A stretch of DNA of 30,524 bases from Desulfarculales bacterium UBA702 (GCA_002298165.1 DBMI01000079.1:1-30524), one strand, 5' to 3'. Positions 21,672 to 30,496 are shown, counted from the stretch's first letter. Translations and numbers: made by a program. Notes: generated by a model not told the origin, from the sequence alone.

Positions 21672-23381
21672 ATGCGGGGATCAACCTCCTTCCACAATCA
21701 TTTGATTCTTACCGGTAAGAAAAAAGACAAAGAAGATTTTGCCTGGCCGATTTTTGCGACACTCCCGCTCAGTGCCTGCCTCATAAGGCACGATGGATTC
21801 ATTGAGCAGGTCAATATCGCCTGGCTCAGGTTAGCCGAGAAGGGCCCATCAGTCCTGGCACAAGTTTCTCCCGGAGCTAATTTTCTCGATATTTGCCGCA
21901 AGGCGGCGGAAACGGGCGAAGGATCGGCCAGGGACATACTTTATGGGATCGAGTCCGTTGCAAGAGGTGAGGAGAGGGAATTCTCAATCGAGTATACCTG
22001 CCAGTCCGAGGACAAAAAGTATTGGTTTCTCATGAAAGCCGCACCGGTCGAAGGAATAGGTCTTGTCCTCATTGTGCTTATCGATGTAACCGAGCGCAAG
22101 CTCGCTGAACATGCTTTTCGCGAGAGTTCTGAAAAGTACAGAGTCCTCTATGAGGACAACCCCACGATGTACTTTACAGTCGCCCGGAACGGCAAAGTGT
22201 TATCCGTCAACAGGTTCGGGGCCATGGAACTGGGCTACTCACCGGAGGAACTGGTCGGACAGCCCGTACTGTCAGTTTTTCACCCTGAGGACAAAGAGGC
22301 AGTTCGCAAGCAGCTCGAACACTGTCTTGAAAATACCGACCGGGTGGTAACCTGGGAATTTCGCAAAGTACGCAAGGATGGCGGCGTGCTGTGGGTCAAA
22401 GAGGCTGCGCGGGCGCTGCGGCAAGCAAATGGGCAGGATATAATCCTGATTGTATGCGAGGATATAACTGAACGAAAACTGGCCCATGAAGCGTTGCGCG
22501 AAAGCGAGCAGCGAATGAATCTGGCTATTCAGCAGGCCGGTATGGGCACTTGGGATATCGATTTGAGGACCGGCAAAGTTTACTGGTCGGAAAACAAGTT
22601 CCGTTTGCTGGGGTATCAACCGCATCCCGCGGGTGAAGCGACGCTGGACATGTGGAAATCGCGAATTCATCCAGACGATTCTGAGAGGTTGATGCAAGAG
22701 GTTGAGAATGCGCGGCGAGGGCGTGGCCTGTTTGCTTCCGAATATCGGATTACGCCTGTTGGTACAGGCGAAGTGGTATGGTTAAGCGCATTCGGTCGAT
22801 TCCTCTATGATGAGAAAGGGGAGCCAATTCGGTTCGCCGGGATTTTCTTTGATTCAACCGGGCGCAAGGAAATGGAAGAGGAGGTAAGAAAGACTCACCA
22901 TGAACTTGAGATGAGGGTTCGGGAGCTTAATGATAAAACGCAGGATCTTGAAGAGGTAAATACGGCCCTGAGGGTGATATTCAAACACCGGGAACAGGAC
23001 CGGAGAGAAGTTGAAGAATCGATTAACCTCAATGTGAGAAGCCTGATCTCCCCTTATCTGGAAAAATTAAAGAAAAGCCGCCTCAGCAGCACTCAAATGA
23101 CCCTGGTTGAAATACTGGAGTCACATCTAACTGAGATAACCTCCCCCTTCAGCAGGACTCTAGGCCTGCAAAACGCCTATTTAACCCCTACGGAGATGCA
23201 GGTCGCGGTATTCGTAAAGGATGGCAAAACTACAGACGAGATAGCCGAGATACTCAGCCTTTCCGAGAAAACCATAGAGACCCACCGCTCCAACATAAGG
23301 AAAAAACTTGGGATAACAGGGAAAAGAAAAAACCTGCGATCTCAACTCCTGGGCCTTTCCGGCTCATCCCAGCATTCATAA
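21672..23381 (+). CDS. Triple-PAS protein with LuxR-type DNA-binding domain
   Basis: A 569-aa soluble regulator. There are three PAS-type regions at about residues 27-142, 148-272 (KYRVLYEDNPTMYFTVARNG) and 278-402, the last two ending in typical PAC segments (ITERKLAHEALRESEQR and similar). A coiled coil at about 400-450 follows, then a helical region, and a LuxR/FixJ helix-turn-helix at 504-547 (LTPTEMQVAVFVKDGKTTDE, SEKTIETHRSNIRKKLGI). There is neither a kinase nor a receiver domain, so ligand or redox sensing by PAS would act directly on DNA binding. AGGAG stands 11 bases before the ATG. The pattern is common in Syntrophobacter-like genomes. Target genes are unknown. Confidence 0.9.
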   Translation: MRGSTSFHNHLILTGKKKDKEDFAWPIFATLPLSACLIRHDGFIEQVNIAWLRLAEKGPSVLAQVSPGANFLDICRKAAETGEGSARDILYGIESVARGEEREFSIEYTCQSEDKKYWFLMKAAPVEGIGLVLIVLIDVTERKLAEHAFRESSEKYRVLYEDNPTMYFTVARNGKVLSVNRFGAMELGYSPEELVGQPVLSVFHPEDKEAVRKQLEHCLENTDRVVTWEFRKVRKDGGVLWVKEAARALRQANGQDIILIVCEDITERKLAHEALRESEQRMNLAIQQAGMGTWDIDLRTGKVYWSENKFRLLGYQPHPAGEATLDMWKSRIHPDDSERLMQEVENARRGRGLFASEYRITPVGTGEVVWLSAFGRFLYDEKGEPIRFAGIFFDSTGRKEMEEEVRKTHHELEMRVRELNDKTQDLEEVNTALRVIFKHREQDRREVEESINLNVRSLISPYLEKLKKSRLSSTQMTLVEILESHLTEITSPFSRTLGLQNAYLTPTEMQVAVFVKDGKTTDEIAEILSLSEKTIETHRSNIRKKLGITGKRKNLRSQLLGLSGSSQHS

Positions 23382-23400
23382 ATAAGTGATACAATCCGAT

Positions 23401-25053
23401 TTATTGCCTCGCCTGGCGGAAAGCCTCACCGACGATTTCGCGGGCCTCTTCCTGGATCTTGCGAAGGTGATCGGGGCCTTTGAAGCTTTCGGTGTATATC
23501 TTGTAGATCTCCTCGGTTCCGGATGGCCGGGCGGCAAACCAGCCGTTTTCGGCGGCTACCTTGATGCCGCCGATGGGAGCCCCGTTTGCGGGCGCGTGGC
23601 TCAGTTTTGCGATTATCTTTTCACCGGCGAGAGTCGATGCCCGGATCATCTCGGGCGAGAGCTTTTTTAGAATTTCCTTCTGCGCGTGGGTCGCGGGAGC
23701 ATCTATTCTTTCATAGAAAGGATTTCCGAATTTTTCAGTGAGTTCTGAATAAAGTTCGCCTGGGTCCTTCCCCGTTTTTGCAGTGATTTCGGCCGCAAGA
23801 AGATCGAGGATGATTCCGTCCTTGTCGGTGGACCATGCGCTTCCATCCTTTCTGAGGAACGAAGCCCCGGCGCTCTCCTCCCCGCCGAATCCGTAGGTAC
23901 CGTCCAGCAGGCCGGAAACGAACCATTTGAACCCGACCGGAACTTCGGAAAGCCTGCGCCCGAGGTTGTCCGCTATCCGGTCCAGCATGGCACTGCTTAC
24001 CAGTGTCTTGCCCACACCGGCTTCCGCTTTCCATCCCGGCCGGTTGCGGAAAAGATACCAGACCGCCGCGCAGAGATAATGGTTCGGGTTCATAAGCCCG
24101 GAGCTGCGCGTGACGATTCCGTGCCTGTCACTGTCCGGGTCGTTTCCGAATGCCACATCGAACTTGTCCTTGAGCCCGATAAGTCTCGCCATGGCATAAG
24201 GTGAAGAGCAGTCCATCCGGATCTTGCCGTCTTTATCAACTGTCATGAAGCCGAACGTGGGGTCCACCAGGTCGTTAACCACGGTGATTGAAAGGCGGTG
24301 GCGTTCGGCAACAGGCTCCCAGTAGGGCAGAGACGATCCGCCCATCGGGTCAACTCCGACTCTCAACCCGGCGGATCTTATCGCTTCGATATCGATTACA
24401 TGATCCAAATCACCTACATAGGATGCGATGTAGTCGTGGGTACGAATAAAATCGCTTTTCACCGCTTTTTCCAATGGAATGCGCTTTATCGCGCGGGGAT
24501 TTTGGCGAAGGAGTTCGTTCGCGCGGTTCTCGATCCACGAAGTAATATGTGTGTCGGCCGGGCCCCCATTTGGAGGATTGTACTTTATCCCTCCGTCTTC
24601 GGGGGGGTTGTGGGAAGGCGTAATAACGATACCGTCCGCGAGTGCTCCCGGGTTTTCTCGGTTATGCACCAGGATCGCGTGCGATATCACGGGCGTAGGC
24701 GTATATCCCCAGTCGGATTGAACGAAAACAGTGACCTCGTTGGCGGCAAGGACTTCAATTGCCGTCGCAAAACTTGGTTCTGAAAGGGCGTGAGTATCCT
24801 TGCCTATAAAGAGGGGCCCGGAGATGCCGTTGATTCGCCGGTACTCGCAGATGGCAAGGGTGATTGCGAGGATATGGTCTTCATTGAAGCTGTTCCTGAG
24901 AGACGATCCCCTGTGGCCGGATGTGCCGAATTCAACCAGCTGGCTTTTTTCAGCCGGGTCGGGGCGATGAGAGTAATACGCGGTAACCAGCTTCGCCACG
25001 TTCACCAGCATTGCCGGTGTTGCCGGCTTTCCGGCAAGTGGGCTGAGTGCCAT
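23401..25053 (-). CDS. pgm: Phosphoglucomutase (alpha-D-glucose-specific)
   Basis: Interconverts glucose 1-phosphate and glucose 6-phosphate. The protein is 550 aa, like E. coli Pgm (546). Seen: FGTSGHRGS (42-50) near the N-terminus, the phosphoserine loop with S147 in ITPSHNPPEDGG, the Mg2+ loop DPDSDRHG, the sugar loop GGEESAGASF, and the C-terminal phosphate-binding RPSGTE. All are intact. GGAGGAG precedes the start. It lies 90 bp downstream of the CoA-transferase gene on the same strand and may share its transcript. The likely role is glycogen or cell-envelope sugar supply. Confidence 0.97.
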   Translation of the reverse strand: MALSPLAGKPATPAMLVNVAKLVTAYYSHRPDPAEKSQLVEFGTSGHRGSSLRNSFNEDHILAITLAICEYRRINGISGPLFIGKDTHALSEPSFATAIEVLAANEVTVFVQSDWGYTPTPVISHAILVHNRENPGALADGIVITPSHNPPEDGGIKYNPPNGGPADTHITSWIENRANELLRQNPRAIKRIPLEKAVKSDFIRTHDYIASYVGDLDHVIDIEAIRSAGLRVGVDPMGGSSLPYWEPVAERHRLSITVVNDLVDPTFGFMTVDKDGKIRMDCSSPYAMARLIGLKDKFDVAFGNDPDSDRHGIVTRSSGLMNPNHYLCAAVWYLFRNRPGWKAEAGVGKTLVSSAMLDRIADNLGRRLSEVPVGFKWFVSGLLDGTYGFGGEESAGASFLRKDGSAWSTDKDGIILDLLAAEITAKTGKDPGELYSELTEKFGNPFYERIDAPATHAQKEILKKLSPEMIRASTLAGEKIIAKLSHAPANGAPIGGIKVAAENGWFAARPSGTEEIYKIYTESFKGPDHLRKIQEEAREIVGEAFRQARQ

Positions 25054-25143
25054 TTGCTCCTCCTTGGGATTTTCGACTTAAGGAATTGAAGAGGCAAGCG
25101 ATCCACTAAAATCCTGATCAGGCAGTCCTCCAGATCCCCGATT

Positions 25144-27021
25144 TTACTCCTCCCGTGCTTTGTCGAACCGGCAATTCATGAGTAGCATGTCCTGTTCGTG
25201 TTCTATCGTCACCTGGTAAGGGAGGGACTTGAACAGTTTTATCATTGGAGCGTTATTTACGGCGGTGTAGGCCAGAAGTCCGGTAATCCCGTTTTCGCAA
25301 GCCGTATCCGCCAGCTTTTTCATGATGATCTTGGATAGTCCTTTGCCCTGCCAGTCCTTGGATACTGAAAAAGCCATTTCGGCAATATTGGTTTCGGTAT
25401 CCAGCACATAGCCACCCACGGCAATTATCCGGCCGAACCCGAACTCGCCGATCACGGCAACGATTGTCATCTCTTTTACATAGTCGATCTCATACATGTA
25501 TGCCACATCGTCGCGGACGAAGGACATCTTCCTGTAAAGAAAACGCTTCACCACATCCTGCTGGTTCAGGTTGTAGAAGTGCTCCTGGAGTCGCCTTTCA
25601 TCGACGGGCTTTATCGGGCGGATCATTACCTCAGTACCGTCGATGGTAATCTTTTTCTCGATTTTGAGTGGATAGACGGCATGGAGCGATTCCCTGAGGT
25701 TTCGGGTTTCGCCGATGAGGCCTTCTTTAAGGGCCGCGGCAAACAGTTCCTCCCTGAAATCGGGATGAGCCAGGCTTATCATCGCGATGGCCCGCTCCTC
25801 GAGGCTCTTGCCGAAAAGGTTTACGACCCCATATTCACTTACAACGTAGTAGACGTCGCTTCGAGGAACTACGACGGCCATGTGATTGTCGAGCACCGGC
25901 ACTATCCTGCTCGTTTTCCTTTCGATGTTTGTCGAGGGTATTATCAAAATGGACTTGCCATGAGGGGCCATCGAGGCACCCCTTATGAAATCGAGCATTC
26001 CGGTAACGCCGGAGTAGTAGTTCTCGGGCCGGGCATCTACCGCCACCTGGCCGGTCAAGTCCATGCACGAGACTTCGTTTAACGATACCATACTATTGTG
26101 GGCGGCAATAATCAGCGGGTTGTTCACGTAATCAGAGGGATGGAACTCGATGGAAGGATTATCGTGGATGAATTCATATAATTCCTTCGATCCGATAGCG
26201 GAGCTTGCAACGATCTTGCCGTCATTCATGCCCTTCTTGCGATTCGTCACCACGCCCTGCTCAACCAGTTCCATTGTCCCGTCAGTAAGCACCTGTGTAT
26301 GAATTCCCAAGTCTTTCTTGTCGGCAAGCGCTTCGAAAGCCGCTTGAGGCAGCTCTCCAACCCCTAACTGGATGGTCGAGCCGTCCTCGATCAGCTTCGA
26401 GACGTGCCTTGCGATTGTCCTTGCGATATCAGCTCGTGGCGGTTCAGCAATTGTGATCAGATCCTCCTCGTACTCAACTAGGAGGTCCACATCGTTCACA
26501 TGGAGAAAGCTGTGCCCAAGTACCCGGGGCATCCTGGGGTTTACCTGCGCGATAACGAGTTCAGCGGACAACGCGGCCGACAGGGTGATGTCAACCGAGA
26601 CGCCGAGGCTCATCCAGCCGAAATCATCCGGAGGCGATACCTGCACCATGGCGACGTGGATTGGGACCTGGCGCATCTGGAAAAGTTGCGGCAGGTGAGA
26701 GAGATTGATGGGGATGGAGAAACGCCTGGTTTTGAGGAGCGCTTCGGGCACTGTCGATCCGGAGTAAAACGACCTGATGGTGAAATTGTGAGCGGGCGAC
26801 TCGGCTGCAATCAGGCTGATTGGCTCGGTCTCGAGGCTCTGAAGCCTTATTATTTCCAGATCGCTGAATCTGCCGGCCTGTTCGGCAAGTTCGGTCAGCA
26901 AGTGCTGAGGCTCCCCGCATGACGTGCCTATGAAGATACGCTGACCGGATTTGATCTGCTCGATTGCTTTGGCCGCGGTCGTTTTCTTTTTAAGGTACTC
27001 GTCCGGCCAGTAGCTCTTCAT
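25144..27021 (-). CDS. Acetyl-CoA hydrolase/CoA-transferase fused to GNAT acetyltransferase domain
   Basis: A 625-aa fusion. Residues about 1-440 are a class I CoA-transferase/acetyl-CoA hydrolase fold (GQRIFIGTSCGEP; IQLGVGELPQAAFEAL; DLTGQV). Residues about 466-620 are a GNAT domain (MIRPIKPVDERRLQ; FSVSKDWQGKGLSKIIMKKL, the acetyl-CoA loop). In 4-hydroxybutyrate CoA-transferase-type enzymes, the glutamate seven residues before the Q of the DxxGQV signature forms the CoA thioester. Here the aligned residue is C319 (NEVSCMDLTGQV), with E316 three residues earlier. The enzyme might move CoA between acetyl-CoA and a carboxylate, or hydrolyse it, with GNAT acting as regulator or acetylating a protein. 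This architecture occurs in other anaerobes. GGAG precedes the ATG at 27021. Confidence 0.9.
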   Translation of the reverse strand: MKSYWPDEYLKKKTTAAKAIEQIKSGQRIFIGTSCGEPQHLLTELAEQAGRFSDLEIIRLQSLETEPISLIAAESPAHNFTIRSFYSGSTVPEALLKTRRFSIPINLSHLPQLFQMRQVPIHVAMVQVSPPDDFGWMSLGVSVDITLSAALSAELVIAQVNPRMPRVLGHSFLHVNDVDLLVEYEEDLITIAEPPRADIARTIARHVSKLIEDGSTIQLGVGELPQAAFEALADKKDLGIHTQVLTDGTMELVEQGVVTNRKKGMNDGKIVASSAIGSKELYEFIHDNPSIEFHPSDYVNNPLIIAAHNSMVSLNEVSCMDLTGQVAVDARPENYYSGVTGMLDFIRGASMAPHGKSILIIPSTNIERKTSRIVPVLDNHMAVVVPRSDVYYVVSEYGVVNLFGKSLEERAIAMISLAHPDFREELFAAALKEGLIGETRNLRESLHAVYPLKIEKKITIDGTEVMIRPIKPVDERRLQEHFYNLNQQDVVKRFLYRKMSFVRDDVAYMYEIDYVKEMTIVAVIGEFGFGRIIAVGGYVLDTETNIAEMAFSVSKDWQGKGLSKIIMKKLADTACENGITGLLAYTAVNNAPMIKLFKSLPYQVTIEHEQDMLLMNCRFDKAREE

Positions 27022-27486
27022 TTAGTGCTCCAGGATTGTATTTTAGTATCGCGATATAGCGGGACTCTTAGACCCGTTTACTCACATTTTGCCCCAGAGC
27101 GGCCCGGATTCGAACTAAATCCTTGAAGGTTAATGCAAGGATATGTTTAAATCCCCCGCCTGAGGCTCAATTTCACGTCGTACGATTCCGGCAAAACAGC
27201 TTCTTCGTCCTCCCAGCCTTCCAGCAGCATGATATTTCCGGGTCCGGCAAATAAGTGAGGACGAATGTGTTTCGAGTCAACCCATAGCATATTATAGCAT
27301 GATACGAAATGCTCAATGGGTTTCCCGAAAAACTCTGACTCGCGAGACTGCCATGCCTGAAAAATACCCAGCGTGCGTCTTGGGACTTATGGAAATTATT
27401 CGTCGATTGTGGCGATTTTGACTGATTTCTGATTCCAGGTGCACCACGAAGCGAGAGACCATTTTGAATTTAGGCGCACTAACCAG
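27022..27486. other. Divergent intergenic region, 465 bp
   Basis: Separates the CoA-transferase gene (minus) from the cytochrome module (plus). It contains a minus-strand open frame at 27147-27386 (see separate entry) and an extended -10-like TGCTATAAT on the minus strand (TATAAT at 27296-27291). I find no RNA gene. Confidence 0.4.
27147..27290 (-). other. Possible small ORF or gene remnant
   Basis: The minus-strand frame is open from 27386 down to a TAA at 27147-27149, and its translation looks protein-like (EFFGKPIEHFVSCYNMLW, HIRPHLFAGPGNIMLLEGWE, ESYDVKLSLRRGI). The first ATG in frame is at 27290 (47 aa), but residues before it look equally coding and have no standard start codon. The frame may therefore be the 3' part of a decayed gene, or start at a rare codon. 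There is no ribosome site before the ATG, and the TATAAT-like box touches it. Confidence 0.25.
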
Positions 27487-28152
27487 ATGATTAACATATA
27501 CGATTTCCTTGCCGGGCCGGCGGCATGGGGCTCTTTCGCCTTTTGTCTCGTGGGTTTGGCATTGAAGCTGGCCTATTTCTATGGTTTCACTAAAGGCACT
27601 GATATGGTTGCCCCTAATCAGGGGCCAGCAGGATCGGGATCTGCCGTTTACTTTACCAGACCGCCCGGGGAACTCTATTTTCGATCTCAACCAATGTTTG
27701 CTGCCGCGGTTTCCATTTATCACGCCTGCCTGTTTGCCGCTCCGCTATTCCTGGCAGCACACAATTTCTTGCTCCAGGAGTACCTGGGTATCAGCTTTTT
27801 CGTTTTTCCCGAATCGGTAAGCGATACCATAACGGTGATTTTCTTCATTTCAGGTATTTTCCTCATTCTGCGAAGGGTCATCCAGCCGAAGGTCCGCCGC
27901 GTGACCTCGGCTCGCGATTATTTTCTTCTATCGGTTTCAGCTCTTCCTTTCTTGACCGGATATCTCGCATACCACCAGATCGGTCCTTATGTGTGGATGC
28001 TCGTTTTACACGTTTTTACCGCTGAGTTGCTTCTGGTAATCATTCCTTTCAGCAAGCCGGTGCATGCATGTCTTTTTTTTCTTGCCCGTGGTTTCATGGG
28101 TTTTGAAGTGCTGGCTCGCAGGGTCTGGTCCAGAATGGGAGTGGAAGGCTAA
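27487..28152 (+). CDS. Membrane cytochrome b subunit (HmcE/TmcC/NarI-like)
   Basis: A 221-aa integral membrane protein with five predicted helices (about 11-34, 73-95, 113-130, 145-162, 169-190). Histidines H79 and H92 in helix 2 and H175 (LHVFTAELLLVIIPFSK) and H193 in or near helix 5, plus H163, are suitable axial ligands for two hemes b, as in NarI-type subunits and the HmcE/TmcC subunits of sulfate-reducer complexes. It would exchange electrons with menaquinone. The frame opens at 27439, but ATG 27487 starts at INIYDFLAGPAAW, the typical N-terminus; the ribosome site is weak. It is followed after two bases by the tetraheme cytochrome, so the three cytochrome genes form an operon. Confidence 0.85.
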   Translation: MINIYDFLAGPAAWGSFAFCLVGLALKLAYFYGFTKGTDMVAPNQGPAGSGSAVYFTRPPGELYFRSQPMFAAAVSIYHACLFAAPLFLAAHNFLLQEYLGISFFVFPESVSDTITVIFFISGIFLILRRVIQPKVRRVTSARDYFLLSVSALPFLTGYLAYHQIGPYVWMLVLHVFTAELLLVIIPFSKPVHACLFFLARGFMGFEVLARRVWSRMGVEG

Positions 28153-28154
28153 TT

Positions 28155-28556
28155 TTGGGTTTGGAGATCTTCTTGCGTTTAAAAACTCTGATATCTTTGC
28201 CGCTATTGCTGCTCGTCGCTTTCGCCGCCTCTGTTCTGGCACAGGAACAGGTCATGATCCTAAGGCATGCCGAAATCAAAGATCACCAGAGACCCCCGGT
28301 CAAATTCAATCATGAACAGCACATTGGTAAAGTTGACTGCCTGCAGTGCCACCACGATTTCGATGCATACATGAACAACAGGGGGGGAGAAGGGCAGCCC
28401 TGCGGCACCTGCCATGGCCAGGAGTCAAACCGCGATACAATTTCGCTAAGAGACGCATTCCATTACCAATGCAAGGGGTGCCATGAATTTCTTCGCTCAC
28501 AAGGAAAATCTGCTGGAGCGACAACTTGTGGCGAGTGCCATATCAGGCAAAGGTAA
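28155..28556 (+). CDS. Periplasmic tetraheme cytochrome c (class III, c3-type)
   Basis: A 133-aa precursor with a signal peptide (LPLLLLVAFAASVLAQ, cleavage near residue 30). Four CxxCH sites begin at C62 (CLQCHH), C83, C106 and C125. Extra histidines H53, H56, H67 (directly after the first site) and H103 match the sixth-ligand pattern of cytochrome c3, so all four hemes are likely bis-histidinyl. The start codon is TTG (28155) behind GGAAGG at six bases; TTG 28161 is an alternative, and there is no ATG before the signal sequence. The role is probably periplasmic electron exchange with hydrogenase or formate dehydrogenase, and passage to the 16-heme cytochrome encoded 42 bp later. Confidence 0.9.
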   Translation: MGLEIFLRLKTLISLPLLLLVAFAASVLAQEQVMILRHAEIKDHQRPPVKFNHEQHIGKVDCLQCHHDFDAYMNNRGGEGQPCGTCHGQESNRDTISLRDAFHYQCKGCHEFLRSQGKSAGATTCGECHIRQR

Positions 28557-28598
28557 GCTTATCGCACTCACCGGATGAGCAAACCAAGGATTGCATTT

Positions 28599-30272
28599 AT
28601 GAAGAGGGTGATAGCGTTTCGTAAGTTGGTCTTCATTTTGCTGGTATGTTCGGCATTATCTGTCCTCTTCATCCGGACTGGCGGAAGCGATGAGGGTACC
28701 GGCACTTCCACCGGGCAGCCGGAATTGATAATGATCGATACTCTGGCGGCCTTCGGAAAGCTTGAAAAACCGCCTGTGGTGTTTTTGCACGACAAGCACA
28801 CCGACGCCCTCGCCGGGGAGCAAAAGAACTGTACGGCCTGTCACCTGCTCTATAACGGGAAAGTGTCACCGGATTTCAAAGCCAGAAGCGCTGTAAAGCC
28901 GGAAGAAATCAAGCAGATCTATCATTCTACCTGCTCCGGCTGCCACATGCGGATGGCGGCGGCAGGCAAGAAGTCGGGCCCTTCCGAGACTCAGTGCCGC
29001 TCATGCCACAATGACGATCCCAGGAAGAGTTCCTCCGTTATGGACATCGCCTTGAATAAGGTGCTGCACTATCGCCACGCGGAATCAAAAGAGATCACTC
29101 CTGGCGAGGGCCAGAAGGAAAATTGCGGCCGATGCCATCACGAGTATGACCGGCAGGCAAAAAAAATATACTACGAAAAAGGCAAGGAAGGCACCTGCCG
29201 CTATTGTCATAGGGATAAGCAGAAAAATGAGGTCAAGAGCCTCAGGCAGGCATCTCATCTGCTGTGCGTGAATTGTCACATCGAGCTTGCCGCCAGGGGA
29301 ACAAAGGATGTCGGGCCGTACAGGTGTGAAGGTTGTCACGGTGCCCAGGCACTCGCTGCAATAGATAAAAGGAACAAGGAAAAGCTCGCAAACTTTCCAG
29401 ACAACAATGCCAGATTAAAGCGGGAGCAGCCCGATGCGACATTGATTTTGCCCGTTCCGGGGAGCGATCCTCAAAACCCAGCGCCTCCACCCTCCATGGG
29501 ACCGGTTCCTTTCGATCACAGGGCCCATGAGAAGTACAACGATTCCTGCCGCTCATGCCACCATACCTCTATGGAGGGCTGCGGAAAATGCCACACTCCC
29601 GCCGGCTCGAAGGAAAGCTCGTTTGTGCGCCTCGAAGAGGCAATGCACCTTAAGACAAGCGGCCACAGTTGCGTGGGATGCCATGCCGAAAAACAGGTCG
29701 AGCCGGCCTGCTCCGGCTGCCACAATCATATGGAAAAAACCGCCCGCCCTTTTGCAGCATGCCGCCTCTGCCATGTTCAAGTACCTGAGAAGGTGCTGCC
29801 CGTCGGCAAAGGCGAGTCAATTCCCCCGAGCCGGAAATCGGAGATTGCCGAAAATCTACTCAAAGGCCGGAATATGAGTCCTGGAATTTTTCCATTGGAG
29901 GAAATCCCCGAGAAGGTGCAAATCAAGGGAGCAACGGAAAAATATGAACCGGCCGAAATGCCGCACCGCAAGATGGTTCTGTCGCTCATTAACGGCATGA
30001 AGGATAGTAAGCTGGCCGAATACTTTCACAGCGACACGGGCACGATGTGCCTTGGCTGCCATCATAAGACCCCTGCTTCGAAGCAGCCCCCGCCCTGCGG
30101 CACCTGCCACGGCAAGCCATACGACCCCAGGCAGCCAAACCGCCTGGGCCTCCAGGCCGCCTTCCACCAGCTCTGCCTGAAATGCCACAAGACAATGGGG
30201 TTGGCAAAACCTTCACCGACCTCTTGTACTGCGTGTCATAAGGAGAAGAAAAAAGCGGTAAGCGGCGGTTGA
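28599..30272 (+). CDS. 16-heme high-molecular-weight cytochrome c (HmcA-like)
   Basis: A 557-aa exported protein with exactly 16 CxxCH motifs, the heme number of HmcA, and near its length (545). A basic N-terminus followed by one hydrophobic helix (about 8-26) is the signal or anchor. Heme motifs come in groups: 1-3, 4-7, 8-12, 13-16, with heme-poor linkers after the seventh (rich in Pro, before PSMGPVPFDHRAHEKY) and after the twelfth (about residues 395-480). Three sites are CxxCHH. ATG 28575 is in frame, but ATG 28599 is chosen since AAGGA is eight bases ahead and the signal peptide then starts MKRVIAFRK. It would take electrons from the tetraheme cytochrome or hydrogenase to the cytochrome b subunit. 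No HmcB, C, D or F genes follow within the window. Confidence 0.9.
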   Translation: MKRVIAFRKLVFILLVCSALSVLFIRTGGSDEGTGTSTGQPELIMIDTLAAFGKLEKPPVVFLHDKHTDALAGEQKNCTACHLLYNGKVSPDFKARSAVKPEEIKQIYHSTCSGCHMRMAAAGKKSGPSETQCRSCHNDDPRKSSSVMDIALNKVLHYRHAESKEITPGEGQKENCGRCHHEYDRQAKKIYYEKGKEGTCRYCHRDKQKNEVKSLRQASHLLCVNCHIELAARGTKDVGPYRCEGCHGAQALAAIDKRNKEKLANFPDNNARLKREQPDATLILPVPGSDPQNPAPPPSMGPVPFDHRAHEKYNDSCRSCHHTSMEGCGKCHTPAGSKESSFVRLEEAMHLKTSGHSCVGCHAEKQVEPACSGCHNHMEKTARPFAACRLCHVQVPEKVLPVGKGESIPPSRKSEIAENLLKGRNMSPGIFPLEEIPEKVQIKGATEKYEPAEMPHRKMVLSLINGMKDSKLAEYFHSDTGTMCLGCHHKTPASKQPPPCGTCHGKPYDPRQPNRLGLQAAFHQLCLKCHKTMGLAKPSPTSCTACHKEKKKAVSGG

Positions 30273-30338
30273 TTCAAGATCAGGCGCGCACAGCTTTGTG
30301 GGCTGGCCCCAAATTACCCTTTACAAACTCGCTTTAAA

Positions 30339-30373
30339 GTCATTCCCGCTCAGAATCGCTGCGGGGGTGGCAA
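30339..30373. repeat. REP-like palindrome, copy 2
   Basis: GTCATTCCCGC (30339-30349), then an 11-base loop and GCGGG (30361-30365). It is a degenerate relative of copies 1 and 3, downstream of the 16-heme cytochrome gene. Confidence 0.5.
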
Positions 30374-30465
30374 TATTGTTCGATCACTCATCGCTATAAC
30401 GTGGTCTCCTGAGGCTGTTGGTTAAACCCGCTGCATGATTGATCGGGATCTCAGCCTCGAAACTC

Positions 30466-30496
30466 GTCATTCCCGCAGTGCTTCTGGGCGGGAATC
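30466..30496. repeat. REP-like palindrome, copy 3
   Basis: GTCATTCCCGC (30466-30476) with perfect 8-bp arms ATTCCCGC / GCGGGAAT (30488-30495). A second hairpin, CCCGGAA-TTGT-TTCCGGG, occupies 30507-30524 at the window end. The 30273-30524 region shows no gene. Confidence 0.65.

Noticed and set aside
28599..28680. Lipoprotein signal on the 16-heme cytochrome (cysteine in LLVCSA)
   Set aside because: The residues before the cysteine do not fit a lipobox and the cysteine is inside the hydrophobic core; an ordinary signal peptide or anchor is more likely.
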